NCBI RefSeq assembly: GCF_010119225.1
Contig: NZ_WNKF01000022.1
Span: forward strand, 1 to 64,000
Source: Cyclobacterium roseum
GTDB taxonomy: Bacteria > Bacteroidota > Bacteroidia > Cytophagales > Cyclobacteriaceae
Length of the DNA stretch: 64,000 nucleotides
Direction of reading: 5' to 3'
Position 1 is the first letter of the stretch. Every line of letters starts with the position of its first letter. Positions 53,804-63,092 of this stretch are shown here, piece by piece. The notes beneath the pieces were generated by a model that searched no databases, was not told the DNA's origin, and worked only from the letters and a program-made list of their open reading frames with translations. The translations under genes and the position numbers were made by a program.

Positions 53804-54061
53804 ATGAAAATACTGCTTACCTCCATAGGTACAAGAGGAGATATTGAACCGTTTCTGGCGCTATCCGTTGTTCGACCAATGCGCGGGCTCATTAGCTCAA
53901 TCCTACTGCCGGAAGCGTGCGATTTTTCAGCACCTGACCGCTCCCAATGTCGACAGAAATCCATTGATTGGCAATGTTTGTTTCAAAACCAGTCAACTAC
54001 TTGGTGTCTTTTAGTAATTATAGCCAATACGCTTAATTTATACCTGAAAAGCCTCAGGTAG
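53804..54061 (+). pseudogene. N-terminal fragment of a glycosyltransferase
   Basis: The start MKILLTSIGTRGDIEPFLAL is the unmistakable N-terminus of UDP-dependent YjiC-type glycosyltransferases. After about 20 codons the frame (SVVRPMRGLISS) no longer resembles the family and ends at 54061. It starts 1 bp after the stop of the membrane-protein gene. Confidence 0.7.
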
Positions 54062-54101
54062 TCGCCATTGCCCATTATCGTTTATCAATCATCAACTCTA
54101 A

Positions 54102-55187
54102 TCAATTAAACCCGATGCTCAAAGAGGTTCCAATAAAGAAATTGCTTTGCGTGGGAGCCTGTTGACTGTCCAGGAAAATTTCATCTCTCCGACTACTAAA
54201 GGCCCTACCTTCTACCCGCCAGAGCACATTTTCCATTACCTGCACATCCACATTTACAGAATACCCAAACGTTTGAAAGCCACTGCCGGTGGAAATGATC
54301 ACTTCATCTTTATCCGAATAGTACTCGGCCCTGGCGGAAACAGCCAATTTCTCGGTAGGTGTAAATCGCCCTATGAGCACAGGCGAATACCAATGATGGT
54401 AATCATTGCTACCTTTTTCCACTTGCTGGGCGCCCATATCAAAACCAGCGATCAAACCAAATTTTTCACTGATTTGAAATTGACCATAGAAATTGTGAAA
54501 ATACCGCATCTGTCGGGTACTGTCCGGCGTGTCGCTGCCAATAAAGGAACTGCTGTTGAGCGTTACCTTATCATTTGGCGTCCAGGTAAGTTGATGGCCA
54601 AAAGCAGGGGTTTGGTTGCCAGGAACCCGTTGTATGCGCTGCCAGCCATTAAGGAGTAAGCCACTAAGAAACCAGGCTTCATTATCACTGGTATATGAAA
54701 CTTTTGCCCCGGAGAGAAAGTAAGGCGAGTTTTCCGCCAAAATACCCCGTGTCATGTTCCAGCAATTGGCCCCTATGGCGCTTTCAAAGCCAATATGAGA
54801 GCCAAAGATGCCGGCATCCACCCACAGGTTTTTGGTGTTGGAGATTTTTACCCCCGCATTGGCTTCAAATATGTTCTTCAAAACTCCGGGTTCGGCCGCG
54901 AGATTGGCATTGGCATAGGTTCCTGTCATCAACGCCAAGGTACCCCTTACCTGATCGTTGTCATAGGCGGCCTGAATGTACCCGAAGTTTAAACTTACCT
55001 CATTGTGGCGGTTAAATGAATATAGGAAATCGGGGCGGTTGTGGTCCACGGGCTCGCCAAAATCGTACACGTAATAGGTTTCCAAATACCCACTAATTTT
55101 TAATGGGCGGTCGTTAGAGTCGGCCTGGGCAAAAATCAGGTTAACCAGGCCAAAAGTTATTGTGATTGAGAGCAGTATTTTAAACAT
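54102..55187 (-). CDS. Outer membrane beta-barrel porin (porin-2/BBP2 family)
   Basis: The start at 55187 gives the signal MFKILLSITITFGLVNLIFAQ. The mature protein of about 340 residues is made of alternating amphipathic strands and ends in GTSLSIGFN, a barrel-type C-terminus. LETYYVYDFGEPVDHNRPDFLYSFNRHNEVSLNFGYI near the N-terminus and WVDAGIFGSHIGFESAIG are typical of the BBP2-like porin family in Bacteroidota. The substrate is unknown; a small-solute or polymer pore is likely. Confidence 0.85.
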   Translation of the reverse strand: MFKILLSITITFGLVNLIFAQADSNDRPLKISGYLETYYVYDFGEPVDHNRPDFLYSFNRHNEVSLNFGYIQAAYDNDQVRGTLALMTGTYANANLAAEPGVLKNIFEANAGVKISNTKNLWVDAGIFGSHIGFESAIGANCWNMTRGILAENSPYFLSGAKVSYTSDNEAWFLSGLLLNGWQRIQRVPGNQTPAFGHQLTWTPNDKVTLNSSSFIGSDTPDSTRQMRYFHNFYGQFQISEKFGLIAGFDMGAQQVEKGSNDYHHWYSPVLIGRFTPTEKLAVSARAEYYSDKDEVIISTGSGFQTFGYSVNVDVQVMENVLWRVEGRAFSSRRDEIFLDSQQAPTQSNFFIGTSLSIGFN

Positions 55188-55426
55188 GTTGGTGAAATTA
55201 ATCATTGTACCGTACAATGTAAGATTTTTTGAAGCCTACGATTATAAAAAGCAGACGAATCTTCTTGCACGGATTAAAAGCGCCAAACAAGAGGCTACTT
55301 CAGCGCAGGAACCAACAAAAAGGCTAATGGGGAAGGGAATTGCTGCCACGCTACCCTTTATCCATTGGTTTTAAATTTAAATAGGCCTTGTAGAGGGGCT
55401 AAGTAACAATAAAAACGTTTGCCCTA

Positions 55427-55855
55427 TCAAATCCCCAAGGTCAGTTGGTCTTTGACCTTGTGGTATCGTAAAGCCGCTTTGATGCAGTCTTTTAGTTCCG
55501 GGACCGGGATTTCCTGGTTTATTGCAAATATAATGGCCCGATTTCCCTCGTAGTGAAAGGTACGGTCAAAGACCATTCGAAAGGTATCCACCAGGCGACT
55601 CGTGCATTGGAAATACAGGGCATACTGATCCGGGGCTTTTGCTTTCCAATCCATTCGCATGGTGCTGCCCTTTCTGGTCCGGTAGCTTGGTTCCCCCCAT
55701 TTCAACGTCTCTTCCAGTTCGTCAACCCCCTCCGTTTCTTCGGCCGTTTCGATAATCAATTCCCGTAAAAAAAGCATTTTATCCCGAACGGGGTCGGGAT
55801 ACCGGTCAAATACTTCCTTTACGTTGGGATTTGTTTTTCTTACTAGCTTTTCCAT
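55427..55855 (-). CDS. DUF1801 domain protein
   Basis: The 142-residue cytoplasmic protein has the DUF1801 (YdhG-like) fold: YPDPVRDKMLFLRELI, ETLKWGEPSYRTRKGSTMRM and NRAIIFAINQEIPVPELKDCIKAALRYHK. The family's best-studied member is a proposed iron chaperone, but most members are uncharacterised. It is 9 bp from the MDR gene on the same strand and probably co-transcribed after it. Confidence 0.85.
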   Translation of the reverse strand: MEKLVRKTNPNVKEVFDRYPDPVRDKMLFLRELIIETAEETEGVDELEETLKWGEPSYRTRKGSTMRMDWKAKAPDQYALYFQCTSRLVDTFRMVFDRTFHYEGNRAIIFAINQEIPVPELKDCIKAALRYHKVKDQLTLGI

Positions 55856-55864
55856 GGTCTATTT

Positions 55865-56845
55865 TTATTCAGCATGTCCCAGCCTGATCACCACCTTCCC
55901 CTGATGCTTTCCCTCACCAAAATACTGAATCAGTCTGGGTGTATCCCCGAGTAAATAGGGCCCGTCAATGAAGATCTGAATCTTCTTTTGGCTAAAGAGT
56001 TCCAGGAAATAGTCTAAATGCTTATTGGGTTTTAAACTTACTATTTGAAGCTTTTTGGTGGAAAATAGGGATAGAATTTTGCCAAAAAAGAGGAGGTTTA
56101 GCAAGCTGGCCGGTTTGCCGCCGATCGTAACGTATTTTCCGTTCGGGGATAAAGCCCGTAAGTAAGACCAGGGATACTGGTTGGTTTTGCAATCCAGGAT
56201 CAAATCGTAGGTCTCGCCCCTCTTTGTGAAATTGGTCTTCTTGTAATCAACGACAAAATCATATCCGATGGCTTTCATTTGCTCCAGCTTCTCTCCTGAA
56301 TCTACTCCGGTTACCACGCAACCTTCCAGTTTGGCCAGCTGAACGGCCAAGGTCCCTACCCCTCCACCGCCGCCGTTGATAAGGATTTTCTGCCCTTTTT
56401 TGATATTTCCCAGGTCCCGAAGCGCTTGCAAAGCCAGACAAAATGCATGAGGTACCGCCGTGGCCTCTTCGAAACTCAGGTTCTCAGGTTTTTTAATTAA
56501 AGCGTTTGCATCTACACAGACGTATTCAGCAAAGGTTCCGAAACCATACGCTGAAATATCTCCAAATACGGCCTCTCCAACGGTAAATTTTGTTACATCC
56601 GACCCGACTGCATCTACCATTCCGGCCAATTCCATTCCGGGGATTGGCACCTTGGGCTTAAACAGGCCAAATAATAGTCGGTAAAGGTAAGGTTTGCCCC
56701 TTACCAGGCTCCAATCGTAATCGTTTAAGGCGGTAGCATGTATTTTTACCAATACCTCGTGATTTTTGGGAATGGGTTTTTCCACCTCCCTTACAGCAAG
56801 CACTCGTTCAGGATTGCCATATGTTGTAAATTGGACCGCTTTCAT
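55865..56845 (-). CDS. NAD(P)-dependent medium-chain alcohol dehydrogenase / quinone oxidoreductase
   Basis: The 326-residue protein has the MDR GroES-like domain (MKAVQFTTYGNPERVLAVREVEKPIP) and the nucleotide-binding segment INGGGGGVGTLAVQLAKLEG at about residues 160-180. The catalytic zinc Cys and His of alcohol dehydrogenases are missing; residues around 41-46 read LNDYDW, which marks the zinc-free quinone-reductase group. A second degenerate MDR start lies at 53049. It is probably an NADPH-dependent enone or quinone reductase. Confidence 0.85.
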   Translation of the reverse strand: MKAVQFTTYGNPERVLAVREVEKPIPKNHEVLVKIHATALNDYDWSLVRGKPYLYRLLFGLFKPKVPIPGMELAGMVDAVGSDVTKFTVGEAVFGDISAYGFGTFAEYVCVDANALIKKPENLSFEEATAVPHAFCLALQALRDLGNIKKGQKILINGGGGGVGTLAVQLAKLEGCVVTGVDSGEKLEQMKAIGYDFVVDYKKTNFTKRGETYDLILDCKTNQYPWSYLRALSPNGKYVTIGGKPASLLNLLFFGKILSLFSTKKLQIVSLKPNKHLDYFLELFSQKKIQIFIDGPYLLGDTPRLIQYFGEGKHQGKVVIRLGHAE

Positions 56846-57077
56846 AGGGGTAGGAATTGGTTTTTGTTGTCTTTCGATGCCGATTCAGGGTACATCTGAT
56901 TTCATCGCTTTTGTTCCATTTGATGCAATCTCCAACCAAGCAGCCAGGTTCCGATTTTAGAAACGTGAAGCGGGGATACGCATTTTTTACTAATCACGTT
57001 AACTTTATCCGTCAAAACAAAACACACTCCATGGGTGAGCTGGCAAAATGCGTTGCTGCAAAATAATAACACATGTT

Positions 57078-57506
57078 TTAGGTTCTATTTTTATTTTTCT
57101 GGGTCCATTTATTGAAAGCGCCGGTGGACCAAAGAGCCCATACAACCAGTACAGGTTGGAAAAATAGCCGTATCAATCGCTTTTGGTCTGTATCCAAGCC
57201 AAAAGCATCGATGCCATTGGTGTACTGAGATAGGTTTCCAGGGAAGATAAGTACGTAAAAGACCGCCAACGCAATCCCCACGTAATAGGTATACCCGGTT
57301 AGAAAGATCATCGCAAGTCCTAGCGATATTTCTACAATGCCAGAGGATATGACGACAAAATCCATAAACGCCGGATCCTCAGGTAGCCATCGTGGAACCT
57401 GGGCCTGGAATTCCTCCCGTTGAAAAGTCAAATGTCCGAGTCCCGCCAGTACCATTAGGCCACCCAGCAGGATTCTCATTAGTTTTTGAATAAGCGTTGT
57501 TTTCAT
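57078..57506 (-). CDS. DoxX-like membrane protein
   Basis: The start at 57506 (MKTTLIQKLMRILLGG) gives 142 residues; a longer frame adds 27. Four hydrophobic segments and the arrangement LMRILLGGLMVLAGLGHLTF, VVISSGIVEISLGLAMIF, YYVGIALAVFYVLIFPGN and a final helix match the DoxX-like family. Its members often accompany redox genes but have no defined function. The upstream gap is 446 bp. Confidence 0.75.
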   Translation of the reverse strand: MKTTLIQKLMRILLGGLMVLAGLGHLTFQREEFQAQVPRWLPEDPAFMDFVVISSGIVEISLGLAMIFLTGYTYYVGIALAVFYVLIFPGNLSQYTNGIDAFGLDTDQKRLIRLFFQPVLVVWALWSTGAFNKWTQKNKNRT

Positions 57507-57952
57507 TTTGACTACCGTTTGGGATGAATTCGTTTCCGATAGAAAAGTACCCAACATTTGTCGCATGATCAAACCAATGTGAATCATTTACTAAAAACCT
57601 TACGTCCGCCCGCGGATTTAATCCCGGTAGTGGTGGACCGCTCCCCAAGCGACATCGATGGAATCAATTGGACAACGCGCAGGTGCATGGGGTAGGCGTG
57701 CAGCGCTTCCAACCTACAGGCCTGCATCCATAATCACGACTCATTTCGCTCTTAGGTGCATCCTGCCACTTTTTTGTGTAGGGTGTTGCCCTTCTTATTT
57801 TTTTGTGGATTATTGAATTTTTATTAATTTAAAACGAAGGCAGGTAGGCATGGGCGATGCCTATTGGCTTGTCCAATGATCACAGCTGCTGCTTTATTGC
57901 CGAATTTGTAACCTATCCGTCCGTTTTTTGCGTACACGACCCTAGTTCACAA
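57507..57952. other. Gap before the GH51-like gene
   Basis: No gene is supported. A short hairpin TAGGCAT/ATGCCTA with a five-base loop lies at 57845-57863, 90 bp before the start. The AT-rich stretch around 57795-57830 may hold promoter elements, but no full TAnnTTTG box is evident. Confidence 0.35.
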
Positions 57953-59527
57953 ATGAGTATCAACCGAAGAACCTTTATTAAATCCGCTGCTTTTGCCGGA
58001 GCAGGATTAGCAGCTAGCCCGGAGCTGTCAGCCGGAGCCAGGTCTGTTGTCGTTAAGGCAAAAGAGGGAATCGAAATTGATCCCGAGCCTACCTTTGCCT
58101 TGTCTCCTTATTTGTACATGCAGTTTATGGAACCCCTGGGCCGCACCGACGGGTCGGTGGAGGCCGCATGGGATTTTAGTAAACACGCCTGGCGTGAGGA
58201 CGTGCTGGAAGCCACCCGGGAGCTGGCACCCAGCATGGTGCGATTTGGCGGTATTTTCAGTTCGTATTACCGCTGGCGAGAGGGCGTCGGTAAGCGAAGC
58301 AGTCGTGTACCCATGCAAAATCTACTGTGGGGCGGGTATGAATCAAACCAGGTAGGCACGGCGGAGTTCGTCGACTTTTGCAGGCAGGTAGGGGCCGATC
58401 CGCTCATGTGTGTGAACTTTGAGTCGGAAGGAAGCCCCGGATGGTCGATTGACGGTATGGGCAGCGATCGGCGGGGCACCGCCCAGGAAGCTGCCGAATG
58501 GGTGGACTATTGCAATAATCCGGACAACGCCCTGCGAAAAGACCACGGGATTGACGGCCCCTTACGCATCCCCTTCTGGCAAATCGGCAACGAAACCTCC
58601 TATGCCAACGAACGTTTTCACCTGGATACCGCCGTTCAGAAGACGCTGGCGTTTAGCAAAGAGATGCTGCGGGCCGATCCGTCTATCAAACTGATCGGCT
58701 GGGGTGGTTTGCAACGGTGGGGTGAAGGAAAAGAATCCTTCTGGGCCAGGGAAATGATCGAGCGTGCCGGAGAGCACCTGGATTACGTGGCGTTTCACCA
58801 CATGTTTAACCCCTACGGCAGGGAGCAGGATAACCCTTTGAAAGGAGTAGATTACCGGAAAGATCCTGCCCGAACCTGGGAATACCTGATGAATGCCTGT
58901 GCCTTTCACGAGAAAAAAGTACTAGCCATGCGGGAACAGGTGGAGCCCTACCAAATGCCCATGGCCCTGACCGAGTGCCACTACAGTTTTCCGGGCAGAA
59001 ACCGAAACGAGGTGATGTCCACCTGGGCCACCGGTGTTTCCTATGCCCGCATGGCAAACTTACACGAACGTCACGGGGACCTGCTCAAGATCGCGACCAT
59101 GGCCGATTTTTGCGGCACGCGCTGGCAGGTCAACGCCCTGATGATTCCTATCCCAAGATCCTACGGGGAAGCATTTTTGATGCCGGTTGCCAAAGTGATG
59201 AAACTCTACAGAAAATACAGCGGCACCAACTATTGTGCAACCACACAAATGCCCGCCTACCTGGACGTTACGGCAAGTAGAAAAGGAAATACCTTGTTTG
59301 CGCACGTAGTCAATACGCATCGAACTTCGCCCGTAAAAACCACATTATCTCTAAAAGGGGAAACGATAGCCTCGATCAAGGTGCACGAGATGGCAGCCGA
59401 TCCGGAGTTTGAAGTAATCGCCCGGGAGCCCGACCCACTCCAAATACAAACAAAGGAGGCACCTGCCGACGGAGCGTGGTCCTTTCCGGCTGCTTCGGTG
59501 TCGGCAGTAGAAATCCAACTCGTGTAA
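57953..59527 (+). CDS. Tat-exported GH51-like glycoside hydrolase
   Basis: The start at 57953 gives a Tat-like signal (MSINRRTFIKSAAFAGAGLAAS); a longer frame adds 32 residues. The 524-residue enzyme has the alpha-L-arabinofuranosidase GH51 layout: LAPSMVRFGG...YYRWREGVG near 92-112, the acid/base E214 in WQIGNETSYANERF and the nucleophile E341 in MALTECHYSF, then a C-terminal beta domain. Both are at the expected distance. It probably acts on arabinose-containing polymers in the periplasm, although this subgroup's substrate is uncertain. Confidence 0.88.
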   Translation: MSINRRTFIKSAAFAGAGLAASPELSAGARSVVVKAKEGIEIDPEPTFALSPYLYMQFMEPLGRTDGSVEAAWDFSKHAWREDVLEATRELAPSMVRFGGIFSSYYRWREGVGKRSSRVPMQNLLWGGYESNQVGTAEFVDFCRQVGADPLMCVNFESEGSPGWSIDGMGSDRRGTAQEAAEWVDYCNNPDNALRKDHGIDGPLRIPFWQIGNETSYANERFHLDTAVQKTLAFSKEMLRADPSIKLIGWGGLQRWGEGKESFWAREMIERAGEHLDYVAFHHMFNPYGREQDNPLKGVDYRKDPARTWEYLMNACAFHEKKVLAMREQVEPYQMPMALTECHYSFPGRNRNEVMSTWATGVSYARMANLHERHGDLLKIATMADFCGTRWQVNALMIPIPRSYGEAFLMPVAKVMKLYRKYSGTNYCATTQMPAYLDVTASRKGNTLFAHVVNTHRTSPVKTTLSLKGETIASIKVHEMAADPEFEVIAREPDPLQIQTKEAPADGAWSFPAASVSAVEIQLV

Positions 59528-59672
59528 CCGGGGCCGTAGCGACCGGCTTAGCCACCTAATACTAGCCCGGGCGGATGCTGGCGGTTCGGGGACACACAGG
59601 CATCACAAGATTTGCCCTATCCCCGCGCATAAATTACGTTTTAAACAGCAGCATCCCAGAATTCTTCCCGGT

Positions 59673-60023
59673 CTATCCAATGCTCCTAATACTTTTTTCA
59701 GGCACAACCACAAAATGTCCTTTTTCAATAATTTGCTGGTGGTTTTTGGTCAGATTTTTCAAAACTAATACCTTGTTCCTTGAGGTTTCGTCAGTGAGCC
59801 TCAAAAAAATAACACCGCAATGAGACTGCCTGTTTTTAAAAATCAACTCACCGAAATCTTTGTCGTTGGTAATCAAAATTCTCTCCTCACTTACAGCTAT
59901 TTTAAGAATTTCTTTATCCGAAATCCCTTTTCTATCCGGCGAAATTGAAAGGATATTATGACCTTCTGAGGCCAACCATTTTGCAACAGTCGGGCCGGTA
60001 CATTCATCGACGATGAATTTCAT
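59673..60023 (-). CDS. DUF5615 PIN-like toxin
   Basis: The 116-residue protein has the short PIN-like fold: MKFIVDECTGPTVAKWL with acidic D6 and E7, then SISPDRKGISDKEILKIAVSEERILITNDKDFGELIF, with the TNDKDF acidic cluster typical of this group. PIN-like proteins are RNases. It overlaps the DUF433 gene by 4 bp, the standard order for this toxin-antitoxin type. Confidence 0.88.
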   Translation of the reverse strand: MKFIVDECTGPTVAKWLASEGHNILSISPDRKGISDKEILKIAVSEERILITNDKDFGELIFKNRQSHCGVIFLRLTDETSRNKVLVLKNLTKNHQQIIEKGHFVVVPEKSIRSIG

Positions 60024-60259
60024 TTGGAAGGTGCCAAAGGGATGAAAAAATTACTTTCCAATACTTCGTTTGCAAACAGCAAACAGGCCCTTATATTCTC
60101 CTCGGTTATATAATTATATTCTTCAATAATTGCTTGAGGAGTTTCTCCGTGGGGAAGCAATCCAATAATGAAATGTACGGACAATCGGGTGCATTTTATG
60201 ACTGGCTTTCCGGCCAGTATATCGGGATTTAACTCAATCCTGTTAAGTAATGCTTCCAT
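60020..60259 (-). CDS. DUF433 antitoxin
   Basis: The 79-residue protein shows the DUF433 core: RIELNPDILAGKPVIKCTRLSVHFIIGLL, GETPQAIIEEYNYITEENIRACLLFAN. The domain is a winged-helix-like DNA-binding antitoxin. It is the upstream gene of a two-gene operon with the PIN-like toxin (4-bp overlap). Confidence 0.9.
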   Translation of the reverse strand: MEALLNRIELNPDILAGKPVIKCTRLSVHFIIGLLPHGETPQAIIEEYNYITEENIRACLLFANEVLESNFFIPLAPSK

Positions 60260-60506
60260 TTGTCAGTTTTAAAACAAATTTACATTAATATTTTTATTGT
60301 AGGTGGTTTGACTAGCATATTGAATCTGCGAAGTTAACACTTTAATGCAGCGTGGTCTTGCCTGAAATATTTAATTTTTAAGACAAGCTTTACGTTATTT
60401 TTTCAATTCATTTTACCTACCTAACAAAATATCAATCCCAGTGGCGGATAAAAAATGATCATTTCTACAGGATAGAAAATCAAAGCGCGTTGGTTTACGG
60501 CATCTT

Positions 60507-61412
60507 TTATAAATATTTCATTCCCACCAATTCTTCCGCTACTTCCCAGAGACGTTTTGCCACATCTTCATCATTTGCTAATGCGGTGCCGGAGACTTTA
60601 CCGGGCTTTCCTTTGAACTCGTTAAATCCTGTTGGGCCAAAATAGTCACCCCCTGCTGCATCACCAATTGCCGCTACCATGGTAGGTTTTGCACCTTCTT
60701 TTGGCGCATGCGTTAGAAGTGGAGCAACTGTGTATTTCAATATACCATAAACAATTTTCGGCATATGCCTGGCCAACTCGGTAGTGGCAATACCTGGATG
60801 TGCAGCCGTTGATATGGTTTGATCATGCCCGGCTTTTTCTAACCTCCTTTGCAATTCAAAAGCAAATAATAAGCATGCCAGCTTTGACTGCCCATAAGCT
60901 GCTGATGCGGAATAATTTTTCTCACTTTGCAGGTCGTCAAAATTGATCTTCCCATTTTTATGGGCGATGGAGCTTAAGTTTACTATCCTGGAATTGGGTG
61001 TTTTTAGGATTGTATTCAATAGTAAGCCAGTGAGCAGGAAATGTCCCAGGAAATTGGCCTCTATCTGTAATTCATAGCCATCTTTCGTCTTGGTATAAGG
61101 AGGCATCATCACACCGGCATTATTAATCAAAACATCTAAGCGGTCATATTTTGATTGATAGGCTTTGGCAAAATTCCGCACAGAATCTAAACTACTTAAG
61201 TCAATTTCCATTACTTCTACATCTGCCTTTGGTACTTCTTTTTTTATGTTTTCTTTAGCGGCATTGGCTTTTTCCAGGCTCCGGCAAGCCATAATCACTT
61301 TCGCTCCTTTTTTTGCCAAGGATAGGCTATTTTCATAACCCAAACCTGTATTGGCTCCTGTTACGATAAAGATGCGTCCTTTTTGTTCCGGTAAAATATG
61401 CGTCTGGTCCAT
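60507..61412 (-). CDS. Short-chain dehydrogenase/reductase
   Basis: The 301-residue SDR has the classical cofactor site TGANTGLGYE near residues 18-27, NNAGVM near 96, and the catalytic S...YxxxK with NLSSIAHK and YGQSKLACLL. The overall pattern is close to retinol-dehydrogenase-like SDRs. The Arg in CRSLEKA suggests NADPH. The substrate is not known. It lies 25 bp downstream of a truncated amidohydrolase gene on the same strand. Confidence 0.92.
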   Translation of the reverse strand: MDQTHILPEQKGRIFIVTGANTGLGYENSLSLAKKGAKVIMACRSLEKANAAKENIKKEVPKADVEVMEIDLSSLDSVRNFAKAYQSKYDRLDVLINNAGVMMPPYTKTKDGYELQIEANFLGHFLLTGLLLNTILKTPNSRIVNLSSIAHKNGKINFDDLQSEKNYSASAAYGQSKLACLLFAFELQRRLEKAGHDQTISTAAHPGIATTELARHMPKIVYGILKYTVAPLLTHAPKEGAKPTMVAAIGDAAGGDYFGPTGFNEFKGKPGKVSGTALANDEDVAKRLWEVAEELVGMKYL

Positions 61413-61437
61413 GTTTTGTGGTTTTTATTAAAGCTAG

Positions 61438-61857
61438 TCAATCTATTTTACCAACTGCTTCCAATTTCAGGAATTTTGCTGCATTTTCAATTTCACCGGC
61501 TTTAATCATTTGCTCAAACTTGACGATATCCATATCATGATCGTCTGGCAAAAAACTCAGAATACCCCGAATCACCCTGTTCTCTCTATCATTTTCTTTC
61601 CAGATTCTTACACTTTCAGGATTTCCACTGACCATGGCTTTCACAATATTCAATCGCTCCATTGCCGCAAAAGTCTCTGTAAGATGCGCTTTCGCATTAG
61701 CAGACCCTTTGACTCCATAGTGATCAGTAACAGGCTCCCGTTCGCCAAAATCACTCTCTGTATAGGAGTGAATATGCATGTCGATAATTCGCTTTTGTGA
61801 AAAAGCTTCCAGTGTGGGTAAAACTGCAAAAGCTAAAAGGGCTAAGATTTTTTTCAT
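61438..61857 (-). pseudogene. Truncated amidohydrolase, N-terminal third
   Basis: A signal peptide (MKKILALLAFAVLPTLEAFSQ) is followed by the first metal-binding strand of TIM-barrel amidohydrolases, RIIDMHIHSYTESDFG, with the HxH pair. The family usually needs about 300 residues, but this frame ends after 139, losing later His/Asp ligands (the last codons read KLEAVGKID). It is either a remnant or a truncated product without catalysis. Confidence 0.6.
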
Positions 61858-62010
61858 ATTGTTTGATGTTACTGATTCAACCTATTGTATTTCCTCAGCA
61901 CTTCCACTCCTTTCACACCGTCCTTTACTAATACCTAATTCGAATACGCACATAGCCATGAAAACTGAAATCCATCAAGGACGAAAGGGCGCATTTTCTT
62001 TCCCAATTCA

Positions 62011-62367
62011 GGGATTTGTTTTTCTAATTTTACCGGCATGCTCCCCAGTTTCCCCATTAAATTTACTCGTGACTTCCGGGGAAGTTCCAGTTTCTCTTTT
62101 GTCCCATGAATCCATTGCCTCCTTCAGTTCCTTTGAAGGTTCCTGACTCGAAGCAATAGCAACCTCAGCTTATTGCACCTTAGCAAACCATTCAGGGTCT
62201 TTTCGGTTCCAGGCAGTTCCAATACAGAAAAGTATAATTGCAGTGAGGATAAGATTTTTGGGAGCCATATTCCGAAAGGAATAAACCAAAAATCCCATCA
62301 AAGCATAATTATAAAATATCTCTCCTACCCACAGCAATAAATACCCATGAATCAATCCAAAAATCAA
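62011..62367 (-). pseudogene. DUF418 membrane-protein remnant with in-frame stop
   Basis: The first 65 codons encode MIFGLIHGYLLLWVGEIFYNYALMGFLVYSFRNMAPK, a DUF418 transmembrane segment that normally lies inside a much longer protein. A TAA at 62170-62172 interrupts it, yet the same frame stays open for 53 further codons (EVAIASSQEPSKELKEAMDSW) before TGA at 62008-62010. The N-terminus is absent and its first ATG overlaps the sulfotransferase stop. Confidence 0.6.
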
Positions 62368-62999
62368 GATGCTGGCTTTGTGGCAGCATTTACCAAATCC
62401 CAGAATTCTTCCCGGTTATTGGTGCGGGGAAACGCCGAATCGGGGGCCTCTACGTTTAAATACCCGCACAATGGTTCCCAGCCTTCCTTTACCTGATATA
62501 CCAGTAGTTGTTCGGGTGGGATTAAAGCCTGTACCGCTTTATTATGTGCTTCGTATCTTTCTGCCAGGCCCTCGAAATCAAGGCCCATTGGAAAACCTGA
62601 TTTTTCAATCACCTTCACCACCATATTGAGCCATTCCTGAACGGGAGCTGGTGTGTTTTCCCGCCCGCTAAGCAGTTTGTAGATCGTAGAACCAAAGCTT
62701 TCTGCCCACGATTCTTTGCTCCGGTGTGTTAAAATAAACTTTCCATTCGGATACGTTGCATAAAGCTCTTTGTAAAAGGCAGCGGTAGGCCAGTCAACGG
62801 CGCTCTGCATGCCTTCATAAACAGCGTCAAAGTTGGCCGGATGATTCAATAGCTCATTCCAAAGGGGCAGTTGAACGGGCATGTTTTGCGCCACACGCTC
62901 CATGTGGTGGCAAGGACCCAGTTGCAGTTGTTCCAGTGCTGTTTTCAACGAATAGGTGCCGGTTCTTCCCAGACCTAATCCAATAACTTTTAATTCCAT
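62364..62999 (-). CDS. Sulfotransferase family protein
   Basis: The 211-residue protein has the PAPS-binding P-loop-like start VIGLGLGRTGTYSLKTALEQL (residues 5-25) and the 3'-phosphate segment FILTHRSKESWAESF near 97-111, with the C-terminal PRTNNREEFW. It is a compact cytoplasmic sulfotransferase-like enzyme of the Sulfotransfer_4 type. The acceptor is unknown. Sulfation and desulfation (the sulfatase at 41.6 kb) are both represented in the window, but no link is shown. Confidence 0.85.
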   Translation of the reverse strand: MELKVIGLGLGRTGTYSLKTALEQLQLGPCHHMERVAQNMPVQLPLWNELLNHPANFDAVYEGMQSAVDWPTAAFYKELYATYPNGKFILTHRSKESWAESFGSTIYKLLSGRENTPAPVQEWLNMVVKVIEKSGFPMGLDFEGLAERYEAHNKAVQALIPPEQLLVYQVKEGWEPLCGYLNVEAPDSAFPRTNNREEFWDLVNAATKPAS

Positions 63000-63092
63000 A
63001 AATATTTTTTTGTTTACTAACTACCTAGGCTAAATCGGTTTTCGGCCTACCCGTTTTTGAAAATTCTTCCAATGATAGGCTAGTTGAATCCC

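Noticed and set aside
58028-59320. Several antisense and shifted frames over the GH51-like gene
   Set aside because: They overlap a gene with both catalytic Glu residues in place; they are shadows of a GC-rich coding sequence.
61958-62146. 62-codon plus-strand frame with a hydrophobic start
   Set aside because: It is antisense to the continuing DUF418 frame, which explains the coding-like pattern on the other strand.
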